From assembly GCA_002437435.1 (NCBI GenBank), contig DJPV01000068.1:1-58730 (forward strand): 58,730 nucleotides of DNA. The letters are read 5' to 3'. Below the pieces are notes generated by a model. It saw nothing but the letters and a program-made list of their open reading frames with translations, did not search any database and was not told where the DNA came from. This DNA comes from Lachnospiraceae bacterium UBA6403 (GTDB taxonomy: Bacteria; Bacillota; Clostridia; Lachnospirales; Lachnospiraceae). The position numbers and the translations under genes were made by a program. This document shows positions 15,000 through 23,363 of this stretch, in pieces (within the stretch, counting starts at the first letter, position 1; each line of letters starts with the position of its first letter).

Positions 15000-15800
15000 A
15001 TGAGCAGAAAAGCAAAAGTAAGAACAAAAAGTATTCTTTCAAAGATCTTTTGTTCCCTGATCTATATTGTATTGTTTATGCCGATCGCAGTTGTTGTAGT
15101 GAATTCCTTTAATGCAACAACATCCAAGCCATATCTGACCTGGAAAGGATTTACATTTGACTGGTATGTGAAATTATTTGAGAATCAGTCTTTACTTACA
15201 TCATTTGGCAATACGATGATCATAGCACTGGTCACAACAGTACTTTCTACGATCATAGGAACACTTGGTGCAATCGGAATGTACAAATACAAATTTAAAG
15301 GAAAAGGAATCGTAGACGGACTTTTATATATTCCAGTCGTTATTCCTGAGATCGTAATGGGTATATCCTTACTTACAGTATTCGCAAAGGTTTCGATCCC
15401 AAGAGGTATGCTGACTCTGATCATTGCACATATCACCTTCTGTGTGCCATATGTCATCTTCAATGTCAGAGCAAGATTATCCGGCTATGATATTTCGATT
15501 GAAGAAGCAAGTATGGATCTGGGAGCCAACCGCTTCCGTACATTCTGGGAGATCACACTCCCAGTTTTAAGACCCGGCATTACAGCCGGTGCATTACTGG
15601 CATTTACGTTGTCAATCGATGACGTTATTATAAGCTACTTTGTAAATGGTAATACGATGACCTACCCGTTACAGGTTATGGCAAGTATCAAGAGTGGAGT
15701 AGCCCCTGATGTAAATGCATTATCAGCACTGATCTTAGCAGGCACGATCATCTTTGTTGTCCTGACTCAGGGCAATCTGTTTAAGAAGAAAAAACAGTAG
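15000..15800 (+). CDS. potC: Spermidine/putrescine ABC transporter permease
   Basis: A 266-residue permease with six helices, partner of PotB. The EAA loop reads EEASMDLGANRFRTFWEITLP, and SIDDVIISYFVNG near the C-terminus is a PotC landmark. The N-terminal NSFNATTSKPYLTWKGFTFDWY region is also typical. It follows potB by 3 bases and precedes potD by 74 bases, a gap with no visible terminator or strong promoter. Confidence 0.93.
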   Translation: MSRKAKVRTKSILSKIFCSLIYIVLFMPIAVVVVNSFNATTSKPYLTWKGFTFDWYVKLFENQSLLTSFGNTMIIALVTTVLSTIIGTLGAIGMYKYKFKGKGIVDGLLYIPVVIPEIVMGISLLTVFAKVSIPRGMLTLIIAHITFCVPYVIFNVRARLSGYDISIEEASMDLGANRFRTFWEITLPVLRPGITAGALLAFTLSIDDVIISYFVNGNTMTYPLQVMASIKSGVAPDVNALSALILAGTIIFVVLTQGNLFKKKKQ

Positions 15801-15874
15801 CTGTACAGAAAGAAACAGTAAATAACCTGTAGAAGTAACTGAACAGGGTTCAAGAGTAGAAGGGAGACGTAATT

Positions 15875-16939
15875 ATGAAGAAAAACAGAAAAAGAGTAGT
15901 AAGTATTGTTTTATCACTTGTTCTTGCAATGACGGCGGTAAATATCACAGGCTGTGGCAAGAAAGCAGACAGCACAAATGGAGAATTAAACCTGTTCATA
16001 TGGACAGAGTATGTACCGGATGAAGTAATCAAGGATTTTGAAAAAGAATATGGTATCAAAGTAAATGTTTCAACATTTTCATCTAATGAGGATATGCTTG
16101 CGAAAGTAAAATCTGAGGATGAAGGAACCTATGATATTGTACAGCCAAGTGACTATATGGTAGAATCCATGATTGCTCAGGGAATGCTTGAGAAACTGGA
16201 TCAGGATGCACTTACAAATCTGTCAAATATAGGTAGCCAGTATTTGAATCCGGCATATGATCCGGGCAATGTTTATTCTGTGCCTTATCAGGGTGGTGTA
16301 GCTGCGATTGCAGTCAATACCGACAAGGTAACAATGGATATCAAGGGATATGCAGACCTCTTTGATCCATCATTAAAGGGGCAGATCGTAGCACTGGATG
16401 ACTACAGGGCAGTTATCGGTATGACGGAGAGAAGTATGGGACTCAGCATGAATGAGACAGATACAGCAAAGCTTGCCGAGGTAGAAACAAAGCTTCTGAC
16501 ATTAAAGGATAATATTGCAGTATATGACAGTGACAGCCCGAAGTCATCTTTGATCAGCGGAGATTGTAATGTTGGTTATTGCTGGTCTGCTGAAGTAGCA
16601 CTTGCAATGGATGAGAACCCATCAATTAAGATCGTTTACCCTGAGGAGGGTGCATATAAGTTCATTGATAACTGGGCGATCGCAAAGGGAGCAAAGAACT
16701 ATGACAATGCGATGAAGTTCATTAACTACATGTGTGATCCAGATGTAGAAACAAAGGTTATGGCTGAATATCCATATCTGAATGCTAATCAGACAGCGGT
16801 AGAAGCTAATGAGGATTATAAGAACAATGAAGCAAAGAATGTACCGGCCGAGGTATTTGAAAAGGGTGAATTTGTAGGAAATCTTGATCCGGATACATTA
16901 TCAGTATACAACGATATGTGGAATAAATTAAAGCAGTAA
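15875..16939 (+). CDS. potD: Spermidine/putrescine-binding lipoprotein
   Basis: The 354-residue substrate-binding component, anchored on the outer face of the membrane. A lipoprotein signal is clear: a basic start, a hydrophobic core, and lipobox ITGC with the lipid-attached Cys at residue 27. The mature part opens LNLFIWTEYVPDEVIKDFEKEY, the classical PotD/PotF start with the Trp used in ligand binding; QPSDYMVESMI and FIDNWAIAKGAKN are further family landmarks. Whether it prefers putrescine or spermidine cannot be read with certainty, but the adjacent aminotransferase pathway favours putrescine. Confidence 0.93.
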   Translation: MKKNRKRVVSIVLSLVLAMTAVNITGCGKKADSTNGELNLFIWTEYVPDEVIKDFEKEYGIKVNVSTFSSNEDMLAKVKSEDEGTYDIVQPSDYMVESMIAQGMLEKLDQDALTNLSNIGSQYLNPAYDPGNVYSVPYQGGVAAIAVNTDKVTMDIKGYADLFDPSLKGQIVALDDYRAVIGMTERSMGLSMNETDTAKLAEVETKLLTLKDNIAVYDSDSPKSSLISGDCNVGYCWSAEVALAMDENPSIKIVYPEEGAYKFIDNWAIAKGAKNYDNAMKFINYMCDPDVETKVMAEYPYLNANQTAVEANEDYKNNEAKNVPAEVFEKGEFVGNLDPDTLSVYNDMWNKLKQ

Positions 16940-16991
16940 TTCGAACAGGCAAAAGAAAGACAAAGAAAGATAATCAGGAGGAGAAAGACAT

Positions 16992-18470
16992 ATGGAACCA
17001 AAAAAAATGTATATTGATGGTGAGTGGGTAACAGGAAGTATGAAAAAGCCATTTGACGTTATTAATCCGGCAACCGGAGAAGTGATCGCACAGGTTTATG
17101 AAAGCAGTGTAGAAGATACCAGACATGCAATTGCAGCAGCAAAGAAATCATTTTACCAGACAAGAGAGTGGCGTGATCTGGATTCCCAGACGAGAAGTGA
17201 TATGATCCTAAAGATCGCAGATCTGATCGAGAAATATGCGGATGAACTGGCAATGCTGGATACTTTGGATAATGGTAAGCCGCTTCGTGAGGCAGAGGGA
17301 GATATCAGTGACGGTATTCATTGCTTCCGTTATTACGCAGGTCTTTGCAAGACTCCACATGGTTGCGTATATGAGGTAAATGATGGATTTGGCAAGATGC
17401 ATTCCTATGAGACGAGAGAGCCGGTCGGTGTCTGTGCGCAGATCACTCCATGGAATTATCCATTTCTGATGTCTGTCTGGAAGCTTGCTCCTGCACTTGC
17501 AGCAGGAAACAGTATCGTATTCAAACCAAGTCCAAAGGCTCCGCTTTCAACGATCCGGTTATTCGAGATCTTTGAAGAAGCAGGACTTCCAAAGGGCTGT
17601 GTCAATCTGGTACAGGGTGATGCTGAGGTCGGAACGGAAATGGGTGAGAACACCGATGTTGATATGATCACATTTACCGGAAGTACCAGAGTTGGTCAGA
17701 GTCTGATGAAGGCAGCCGCTACGAATGTAAAGAAGATCGGTCTGGAGCTTGGTGGTAAATCACCAAATGTCATCTTTGCAGATGCAGATATGGATGGTGC
17801 TGTAGAATGGGCAATGATCGGTATTTTCTTCAATCAGGGTGAGGTATGTTCCGCAGGATCAAGAATCATTATAGAAGAAAGTATCCATGATGAGTTCGTT
17901 GCCAGATTAAAGAAAAAGGCGGAATCCATGACGATCGGCAATCCGGTGAACAACCCGGATATCGGACCTGTCATTACGGAAAAGGATATGGAGAAAGTCC
18001 TGTCTTACATAAAGAGCGGTATCGAGGAAGGCGCAACACTTGTTACAGGTGGGGAGCGTTATACAGAAGGAGAATGTGCAAAGGGTTACTTTGTACGTCC
18101 AACGATCTTTGATAATTGTACATCTGATATGAAGATCGTCCGTGAGGAGATCTTTGGTCCGGTTGTCAGCATCCAGACCTTTAAGACAGAGGAAGAAGCA
18201 ATAGCGATGGCAAATGATACCGTATATGGTCTTGCCGGAGCTGTATTTACTTCCGATATAACCAGAGCATATCGTGTGATCAGTGAGCTTCGTGCAGGTA
18301 TCACATGGATCAACTGCTACAACCCCACCTTCAACGAAGCACCTTGGGGCGGTTATAAGATGAGTGGTATCGGTAGAGAGCTTGGCGTTCATGGTATCGA
18401 GGAATATCAGGAGGTTAAGCAGATCAATATTAATCTGAATCCGGGTATCGTAGGCTGGTATGAACACTAG
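16992..18470 (+). CDS. NAD(P)+-dependent aldehyde dehydrogenase, probable 4-aminobutanal dehydrogenase
   Basis: A 492-residue aldehyde dehydrogenase of the betaine-aldehyde/aminoaldehyde type. The catalytic residues are all present: Asn155 (TPWNYPF), Lys178 (FKPSPKAP), Glu252 (LELGGKSPN) and nucleophile Cys286 (NQGEVCSAGSR). FTGSTRVG is the cofactor loop and EIFGPV the C-terminal landmark. It lies 52 bases after potD and just upstream of a putrescine aminotransferase, so the likely reaction is oxidation of 4-aminobutanal to 4-aminobutanoate (GABA). Betaine aldehyde is a possible alternative substrate since the two groups are hard to separate by sequence. AGGAGGAG lies before the ATG; a terminator follows. 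Confidence 0.88.
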   Translation: MEPKKMYIDGEWVTGSMKKPFDVINPATGEVIAQVYESSVEDTRHAIAAAKKSFYQTREWRDLDSQTRSDMILKIADLIEKYADELAMLDTLDNGKPLREAEGDISDGIHCFRYYAGLCKTPHGCVYEVNDGFGKMHSYETREPVGVCAQITPWNYPFLMSVWKLAPALAAGNSIVFKPSPKAPLSTIRLFEIFEEAGLPKGCVNLVQGDAEVGTEMGENTDVDMITFTGSTRVGQSLMKAAATNVKKIGLELGGKSPNVIFADADMDGAVEWAMIGIFFNQGEVCSAGSRIIIEESIHDEFVARLKKKAESMTIGNPVNNPDIGPVITEKDMEKVLSYIKSGIEEGATLVTGGERYTEGECAKGYFVRPTIFDNCTSDMKIVREEIFGPVVSIQTFKTEEEAIAMANDTVYGLAGAVFTSDITRAYRVISELRAGITWINCYNPTFNEAPWGGYKMSGIGRELGVHGIEEYQEVKQININLNPGIVGWYEH

Positions 18471-18479
18471 ATGAAACAG

Positions 18480-18517
18480 ACCGTTCACTTTCTGGAATAT
18501 GAAGGTGGACGGTTTTT
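18480..18517 (+). terminator. Intrinsic terminator after the aldehyde dehydrogenase gene
   Basis: A 13-bp stem 18480-18492 with 18501-18513 (two G-U pairs), 8-base loop, then TTTTT; it starts 9 bases after the stop codon and marks the end of the P-II/pot/ALDH operon. Confidence 0.85.
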
Positions 18518-18722
18518 ACTTTAAAAGAAGATGGTATTTTTACTCTACAGGAAAAGATATTCTGTTTTACAGGCAGGTTGATAACAAGTAGATAAATAGA
18601 GTAGAGATACATACTTTGATAGAAGTATGGTAGATGAGTTCTGCATGGATATATTTACTATATATACTTATATTTAAGTATGCGTAACAGATAAATGGTA
18701 GATAAATGGTACAAATTAATAA
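18518..18722. promoter_or_regulatory. Upstream region of patA with two similar palindromes
   Basis: No gene is visible. Two related inverted repeats occur: CATACTT-N6-AAGTATG at 18610-18629 and ATACTTA-N4-TAAGTAT at 18664-18681. An 11-base direct repeat (GATAAATGGTA) follows near 18691-18714. They lie 42-136 bases upstream of the patA -35 and are candidate operators. Confidence 0.45.
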
Positions 18723-18751
18723 TTGAAAAAGAGCATAAGATACGATAAGAT
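18723..18751 (+). promoter_or_regulatory. Promoter of patA
   Basis: TTGAAA (18723-18728) and TAAGAT (18746-18751) with a 17-base spacer; the expected start is near 18758, eleven bases ahead of a terminator hairpin. Confidence 0.55.
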
Positions 18752-18768
18752 ACAGACATAGAAGCAAA

Positions 18769-18801
18769 GGAGCTTGTGAACAGGTCACAGGCTTCTTTTT
18801 T
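18769..18801 (+). terminator. Leader terminator (candidate attenuator) before patA
   Basis: An 11-bp stem 18769-18779 with 18785-18795, 5-base loop, then TTTTTT. It lies 128 bases before the patA start. An upstream GAAGC (18761-18765) could pair with the GCTTC of the right arm and so offers an alternative fold. Confidence 0.7.
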
Positions 18802-18928
18802 CAATTAAATGGCCGTAAAATTATAGTTCAATCAATGATTGTAAATGTTCATGGAAAGGTTGTGTTAGGTAACATACAGGATCATACAGACACACGATAA
18901 CACAAATACATTTAAGGAGGATTTTAAT

Positions 18929-20281
18929 ATGAGTTATGAACAGGTAAGTAAGGATTTGGAAAAGGTAATTGGTTATATTCATGCAGATGAATTAACAGAT
19001 GATGAAAAGAAATTAATGACAGAACAGACATTGGATTATTTTGATAATTATGTAAGCCCGGGCTGGTTAAAATACAGAAAGTCAGTATCTACAAACTCAG
19101 CAGTACTTGAGTGGAAAGATCATGACGGTGTATGTGATGGCTTATATGGTGAGGAATTTATCGACTGTCTTGGTGGTTTCGGTATTTATACATGTGGACA
19201 TAGAAATCCGGAGATTCTTGATACTGTAAAGGCACAGCTTGATCATCAGGCACTTCATTCACAGGAACTGTTAGATCCGCTTCGTGGATACCTGGCAAAG
19301 GCAGTAGCCGATATCACACCGGGTGACCTGCAGTATTGTTTCTTCACAAATGGTGGCGCAGAAGCAGTTGAAATGGCATTAAAGCTTGCCAGAATCGCTA
19401 CAGGTGGAAGATGGTTTATTTCAACTGTTGGTGCATTTCATGGTAAATCAATGGGTGCGATCTCAATGGGTGGTAAGAATACATACAGAGTTCCATATAT
19501 ACCTATGGTACAGCAGGTACAGCATGTAGAATATGGTAATGCAGAGGATGCAAGAAAGGCAATCCGTAATCTGATCGCTGTTGGTGAAAAGGTTGCAGCC
19601 GTGATCGTTGAACCAATTCAGGGTGAGGCCGGTGTTATTGTTCCGCCGGAAGGATATTTAACAGAGTTAAGAAAGATCTGTGATGAATATGGTGTGGCAT
19701 TGATCTTCGATGAGATCCAGACAGGTATGGGTCGTACCGGTACAATGTGGAGATGTGAAGCAGAAGGAGTAACACCGGATATCATGACATTCGGTAAAGC
19801 ATTTGGTGGTGGTATCATGCCGATCACTGGTATTATCTGTAAGCCATCCATGTGGGTACAGCAGTTGATCGACAACCCATGGTTACTTGGTTCTCCTACA
19901 TTTGGTGGTAACCCTGTATGTTGTTCAGCAGCCATTGCAACGATCAAATATATGATTGACAATGATATTCCTGGACAGTGTGCAAGAAAGGGTAAGATAT
20001 TAAAGGCAGGACTTGAAAGTCTGAAAGCAAAATATCCTGAGATCATCGATGATGTCAGAGGTGTTGGTCTGATGCTTGCTGTTGAGTTCGTTACATCTGA
20101 TATCGGTTACAGCATTGCAAAGGGCTTGTTCTCAAGAGGTGTTATGACAGCCGGAACACTTGTAAACTCCAAGTGTATTCGTTTCGAGCCAACTGCGGTT
20201 ATCACAGAGGAGCAGATCGCAGCCGTTATCGAGCGTATGGATGCAGCACTTGCTGATACAAAGAAAGAATATAATCTGTAA
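18929..20281 (+). CDS. patA: Putrescine aminotransferase
   Basis: A 450-residue class III PLP-dependent aminotransferase, very close in pattern to E. coli YgjG/PatA along its whole length: FIDCLGGFGIYTCGHRNPE, LHSQELLDPLR, FFTNGGAEAVE, IVEPIQGEAGVI, IFDEIQTGMGRTG (Asp261) and the PLP lysine in TFGKAFGGG (Lys290). It would transfer an amino group from putrescine to 2-oxoglutarate, giving 4-aminobutanal for the upstream dehydrogenase. AAGGAGG precedes the ATG. It has its own promoter and terminator-bearing leader, so it can be controlled separately from uptake. Confidence 0.92.
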   Translation: MSYEQVSKDLEKVIGYIHADELTDDEKKLMTEQTLDYFDNYVSPGWLKYRKSVSTNSAVLEWKDHDGVCDGLYGEEFIDCLGGFGIYTCGHRNPEILDTVKAQLDHQALHSQELLDPLRGYLAKAVADITPGDLQYCFFTNGGAEAVEMALKLARIATGGRWFISTVGAFHGKSMGAISMGGKNTYRVPYIPMVQQVQHVEYGNAEDARKAIRNLIAVGEKVAAVIVEPIQGEAGVIVPPEGYLTELRKICDEYGVALIFDEIQTGMGRTGTMWRCEAEGVTPDIMTFGKAFGGGIMPITGIICKPSMWVQQLIDNPWLLGSPTFGGNPVCCSAAIATIKYMIDNDIPGQCARKGKILKAGLESLKAKYPEIIDDVRGVGLMLAVEFVTSDIGYSIAKGLFSRGVMTAGTLVNSKCIRFEPTAVITEEQIAAVIERMDAALADTKKEYNL

Positions 20282-20370
20282 ATTCACCTGTACATCATGA
20301 TGGAAAATCATCCGACCATAGTATAGAAAATGATTTTTCGGATATATAGAATGTGTGAAGCACATATAAG

Positions 20371-20449
20371 ACTACCGTTTATTCGGATACAGAACTGGTC
20401 GTCAGTTGAAGCTGATGAGATCAGGCTGCGGGATGAACGGTAGTTTTTT
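20371..20449 (+). terminator. Long structured terminator or small RNA after patA
   Basis: Arms 20371-20384 and 20431-20444 form a 14-bp stem (two G-U pairs) followed by TTTTTT. The 46-base interior is itself structured: CTGGTC pairs with GATCAG and a small CAGT/GCTG hairpin with TGAA loop sits on top. It ends patA, but its size and layered stems are more than a terminator needs. Confidence 0.65.
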
Positions 20450-20623
20450 ATGGGGACATTCATCCTGTATAACAATTTTATCTGAGGATAAAAGAGTTGA
20501 AGCGACTCTTTGTATTTATGTATAAATAGGGTATAATAAAGATGATTTATGGTGGATATCAGATAATGATTACGGATGTACAAAATAATTAAGAATTCTA
20601 TAGATAATATGAGATTAAATTAA
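20450..20623 (+). promoter_or_regulatory. Intergenic hairpin and promoter before the rhomboid gene
   Basis: A 7-bp hairpin, AAAGAGT (20491-20497) with ACTCTTT (20505-20511), is followed by a consensus -10 TATAAT at 20532-20537 with a weak TTGTAT -35 at 20510. Nothing else is visible in this gap. Confidence 0.5.
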
Positions 20624-20650
20624 TTGAATGTTATGGGGAGGTATATACAG

Positions 20651-21214
20651 ATGAAAAAATTAAAGATTACATTTAACGCTCCGGTGACGCTGGGCTTTGT
20701 ATTTATCTGTTTTGTTGTAACGTTGCTTGGTGTACTGACCGGTGGGGGAAGTACCCGGTTATTATTTATGACGTCTCATTCGTCGCTTACAAATCCACTC
20801 ACATATCTTCGATTCTTTACACATGTATTCGGACATGCAGAATGGAGTCATTTTATCGGAAATGCATCCTATCTGTTATTGCTTGGACCAATGTTAGAAG
20901 AAAAATATGGTTCGAAAGAAATGCTGGAAGTGATAGGCATAACAGCACTTGCAACCGGTCTTGTGAATTATATCTTTTTCTGGAATGTAGCACTTTGTGG
21001 AGCGAGTGGTGTCGTATTTGCATTTATCGTGTTGGCATCCTTTACCGGATTCCGTGCAGGAGAGATTCCATTATCTTTTATTCTGGTTGCGGTCATCTTT
21101 ATCGGGCAGCAGATATATGAAGGAATCGCAGTACAGGACAATATCTCAAATATGGCACATATCGTTGGCGGTATTGTAGGTGCAGTTGTCGGATATAATC
21201 TGAACCGGAAATAA
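20651..21214 (+). CDS. Rhomboid family intramembrane serine protease
   Basis: A 187-residue six-helix membrane protease. The catalytic serine lies in CGASGVVFAF (GxSG-type motif) and the partner histidine in NMAHIVGGIVGAVVG. The HFIGNASY segment supplies the conserved His and Asn of helix 2. Rhomboids cut single-pass membrane proteins near the outer face; substrates in Firmicutes are mostly unknown. GGGGAGG precedes the ATG at 20651, which I prefer to the in-frame upstream start at 20624. It lies 33 bases before the glycerate kinase gene, probably in one transcript. Confidence 0.9.
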   Translation: MKKLKITFNAPVTLGFVFICFVVTLLGVLTGGGSTRLLFMTSHSSLTNPLTYLRFFTHVFGHAEWSHFIGNASYLLLLGPMLEEKYGSKEMLEVIGITALATGLVNYIFFWNVALCGASGVVFAFIVLASFTGFRAGEIPLSFILVAVIFIGQQIYEGIAVQDNISNMAHIVGGIVGAVVGYNLNRK

Positions 21215-21247
21215 ACGGTGTGATATTTGCAAGGGAGGACTTCTCAA

Positions 21248-22516
21248 ATGAATCGAACATGTGAAATACATGATACCATATTGCAGGATGATCTGAAATT
21301 GAGAGAAAGACCGCTTAAAGTTCTGGCAGCGGTCGATTCTTTTAAGGGCAGTATGACATCTGTTCAGGCAGGCATGGCGGTAAAAAAAGGTCTGGAGAAA
21401 AATTATAAGAATTGTGAGATCGAAATTGTTCCGGTTGCAGATGGCGGAGAGGGAACCATGGATGCGATCGCCTATGGAAAATCGAACATGAAGCGTCATA
21501 CAGTTAATGTAACCGGGCCGCTTGGACAGGTCGTAAAGGCTTCTTATATCAGTTATGATGAAGCAGGAGAAAAAGTGGCATTGATCGAGATGGCAGAGGC
21601 AGCGGGGCTTCCGCTTGTACCGGAGTCTGCCAGAAATCCGATGCATACAACTACATATGGAGTAGGCGAGATGATAAAAGATGCTGTGCTGCATGGCTGT
21701 CGGAACTTTATTATAGGTATTGGTGGGAGCGCAACAAATGATGTCGGGATTGGAATGCTGCAGGCTCTGGGGTGCCATTTCCTTGATGAATATGGTGATG
21801 AAGTTCCGTATGGAGCGGAAGGCCTTTCAAAAGTATGCTGGATTCACATAGAGGATATGTTACCGGAGCTTTCAGCATGTTCATTTCAGATTGCCTGTGA
21901 TGTCACAAATCCGCTGGTTGGAGAAAAAGGATGCAGCCATATCTTTGCACCACAAAAGGGAGCAGATGCTCAGATGGTAGAGAACATGGAGAAATCCATG
22001 GTGCGTTATGCAGATCTGGTGGAACAGCGGAACTGGTCAGGTTGTAAGCAGGATAGAGTGCAAATGAATACAGACCCGGAGAAATGTCAGGTGGACAGCA
22101 TAATAATAAATCGTATGACACCGGGAGCAGGTGCAGCAGGCGGTCTTGGATATGCATTTTTAATGTTCCTGCATGCAAGATTACGACCGGGAATTGATAT
22201 AGTATTTGATGAGATCCATTTAAAAGAAAGAATAAAATATGTCGATCTGGTTATTACCGGAGAGGGCAGGATGGATGCACAGACATTAATGGGAAAAACT
22301 CCGGCAGGCGTAGCGAAACTTGCAAAAGCACAGAAGAAAAAAGTGGTTGCATTTGCAGGCTGCTTCGGGGAAGGCATTGAACAATGTATGGAGAGCGGCT
22401 TGTTTGATGCGTGTTATTCCATAACTGACGGACTGTCCGAAGAGGAGCGAGGGAGAGCCATGCAGACAGAATGTGCCATGCAGAATATGGAACGAACTGT
22501 GAAGGAGAAGCTATAG
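21248..22516 (+). CDS. Glycerate kinase (GK-1 family)
   Basis: A 422-residue glycerate kinase of the GlxK/GarK family, which phosphorylates D-glycerate. Landmarks are VDSFKGSMTSVQAG, VPVADGGEGTMDAI, IGIGGSATNDVGIGML, CDVTNPLVGEKG, PGAGAAGGLGYAF and VITGEGRMDAQTLMGKTP. It is longer than the usual ~380 residues because of an N-terminal extension of ~18 residues and an inserted stretch near residues 255-285 (VEQRNWSGCKQDRVQMN). GGGAGGA precedes the ATG at 21248. A strong terminator follows. Confidence 0.92.
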   Translation: MNRTCEIHDTILQDDLKLRERPLKVLAAVDSFKGSMTSVQAGMAVKKGLEKNYKNCEIEIVPVADGGEGTMDAIAYGKSNMKRHTVNVTGPLGQVVKASYISYDEAGEKVALIEMAEAAGLPLVPESARNPMHTTTYGVGEMIKDAVLHGCRNFIIGIGGSATNDVGIGMLQALGCHFLDEYGDEVPYGAEGLSKVCWIHIEDMLPELSACSFQIACDVTNPLVGEKGCSHIFAPQKGADAQMVENMEKSMVRYADLVEQRNWSGCKQDRVQMNTDPEKCQVDSIIINRMTPGAGAAGGLGYAFLMFLHARLRPGIDIVFDEIHLKERIKYVDLVITGEGRMDAQTLMGKTPAGVAKLAKAQKKKVVAFAGCFGEGIEQCMESGLFDACYSITDGLSEEERGRAMQTECAMQNMERTVKEKL

Positions 22517-22524
22517 CAAATCAG

Positions 22525-22563
22525 AAAGCCCGAATAGAGCAATAAACTCTATTTGGGCTTTTT
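22525..22563 (+). terminator. Intrinsic terminator of the glycerate kinase gene
   Basis: A 15-bp stem, 22525-22539 with 22547-22561 (one G-T wobble), 7-base loop, ending in a T run. Confidence 0.88.
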
Positions 22564-22586
22564 ATATAAGAACATTTAAAAGTCAT

Positions 22587-23078
22587 ATGAACATGAATGA
22601 ACTTTTATGTCAGCTAAGTGAGTATATCAAGCTTGGTAAAATGGACGCGTTACAGGTCGAGTCTGTAAATATCGAACAGATATGGGAGCCGTTACAGGAA
22701 CGGTATCAGAATCTTCTGGAGGAAAAAGGTCTGGAAGTAAGAATGTCAGGAAGCTGCACGGCAAAAGGCGATATGCTGATGTTTTCCCATATGTTAGAGA
22801 ATCTGTTTGTAAATGCGATTAAGTATTCACTGAAAGGAAGTGTGATCCGGCTGGTATTAAAGGAAGGCCATCTCATTCTTAGTAATCAGATGGAACAGCC
22901 GCTTATAACCGATCCAGAGGAACTGTGGAAACCATTTGTAAAAGGAGACGAAGCGAGAACCGGCAGAAGTGGAAGTGGAATCGGATTGAGCATTGTGCAG
23001 GAGATCATGCAGATATTCGGCTACCACGGAAGCATAAAGACTGAGGATGGAGAATTTGAAGTAACAATTTATTTTTAA
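22587..23078 (+). pseudogene. C-terminal ATPase domain of a sensor histidine kinase, truncated
   Basis: A 163-residue reading frame that covers only the end of a histidine kinase: the linker after the dimerisation helices (LSEYIKLGKMD), the N box LENLFVNAIKYS, and the G2 box RSGSGIGLSIVQEIM. The phosphoacceptor His, sensor and membrane segments are absent, and the G1 Asp is not evident. There is no ribosome binding site at the ATG, and the glycerate kinase terminator ends 24 bases upstream, so it is probably not expressed. It is a remnant of a two-component system with no response regulator nearby. Confidence 0.75.
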
Positions 23079-23098
23079 ATAGAGAGTAGAAATTTTAA

Positions 23099-23251
23099 AT
23101 AATAGATTGACAGTGGCCTTACTATTATGTAACAAGCCTATCTGAATGTCGGTACTTTGGCAGCGTATTTTGCTGCCTTATGTACCGCTACATGAGGATA
23201 GAATGAGAATGTCTTGTGTAATAATAGATAAGACCACTGTCAATCTATTAT
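23099..23251. repeat. 153-bp palindromic element (MITE-like or structured RNA)
   Basis: Perfect 18-bp terminal inverted repeats (23099-23116 and 23234-23251, containing GATTGACAGTGG). The interior folds back as well: CCTATC with GATAGG, CGGTAC with GTACCG, and GGCAGC with GCTGCC close to the tip. The whole sequence can form one long hairpin. No transposase is present. It lies in the gap between the kinase fragment and cdd. Confidence 0.8.
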
Positions 23252-23363
23252 ATAAGTATGTAGTTCAAATACGCCAGAATCGCATTGCAAACACATGGAA
23301 AATAGGCTATATTTATGGGTGGTACTGTTAGTTTCATGTAACAGGAAGTAAGAGGAAATTTGT

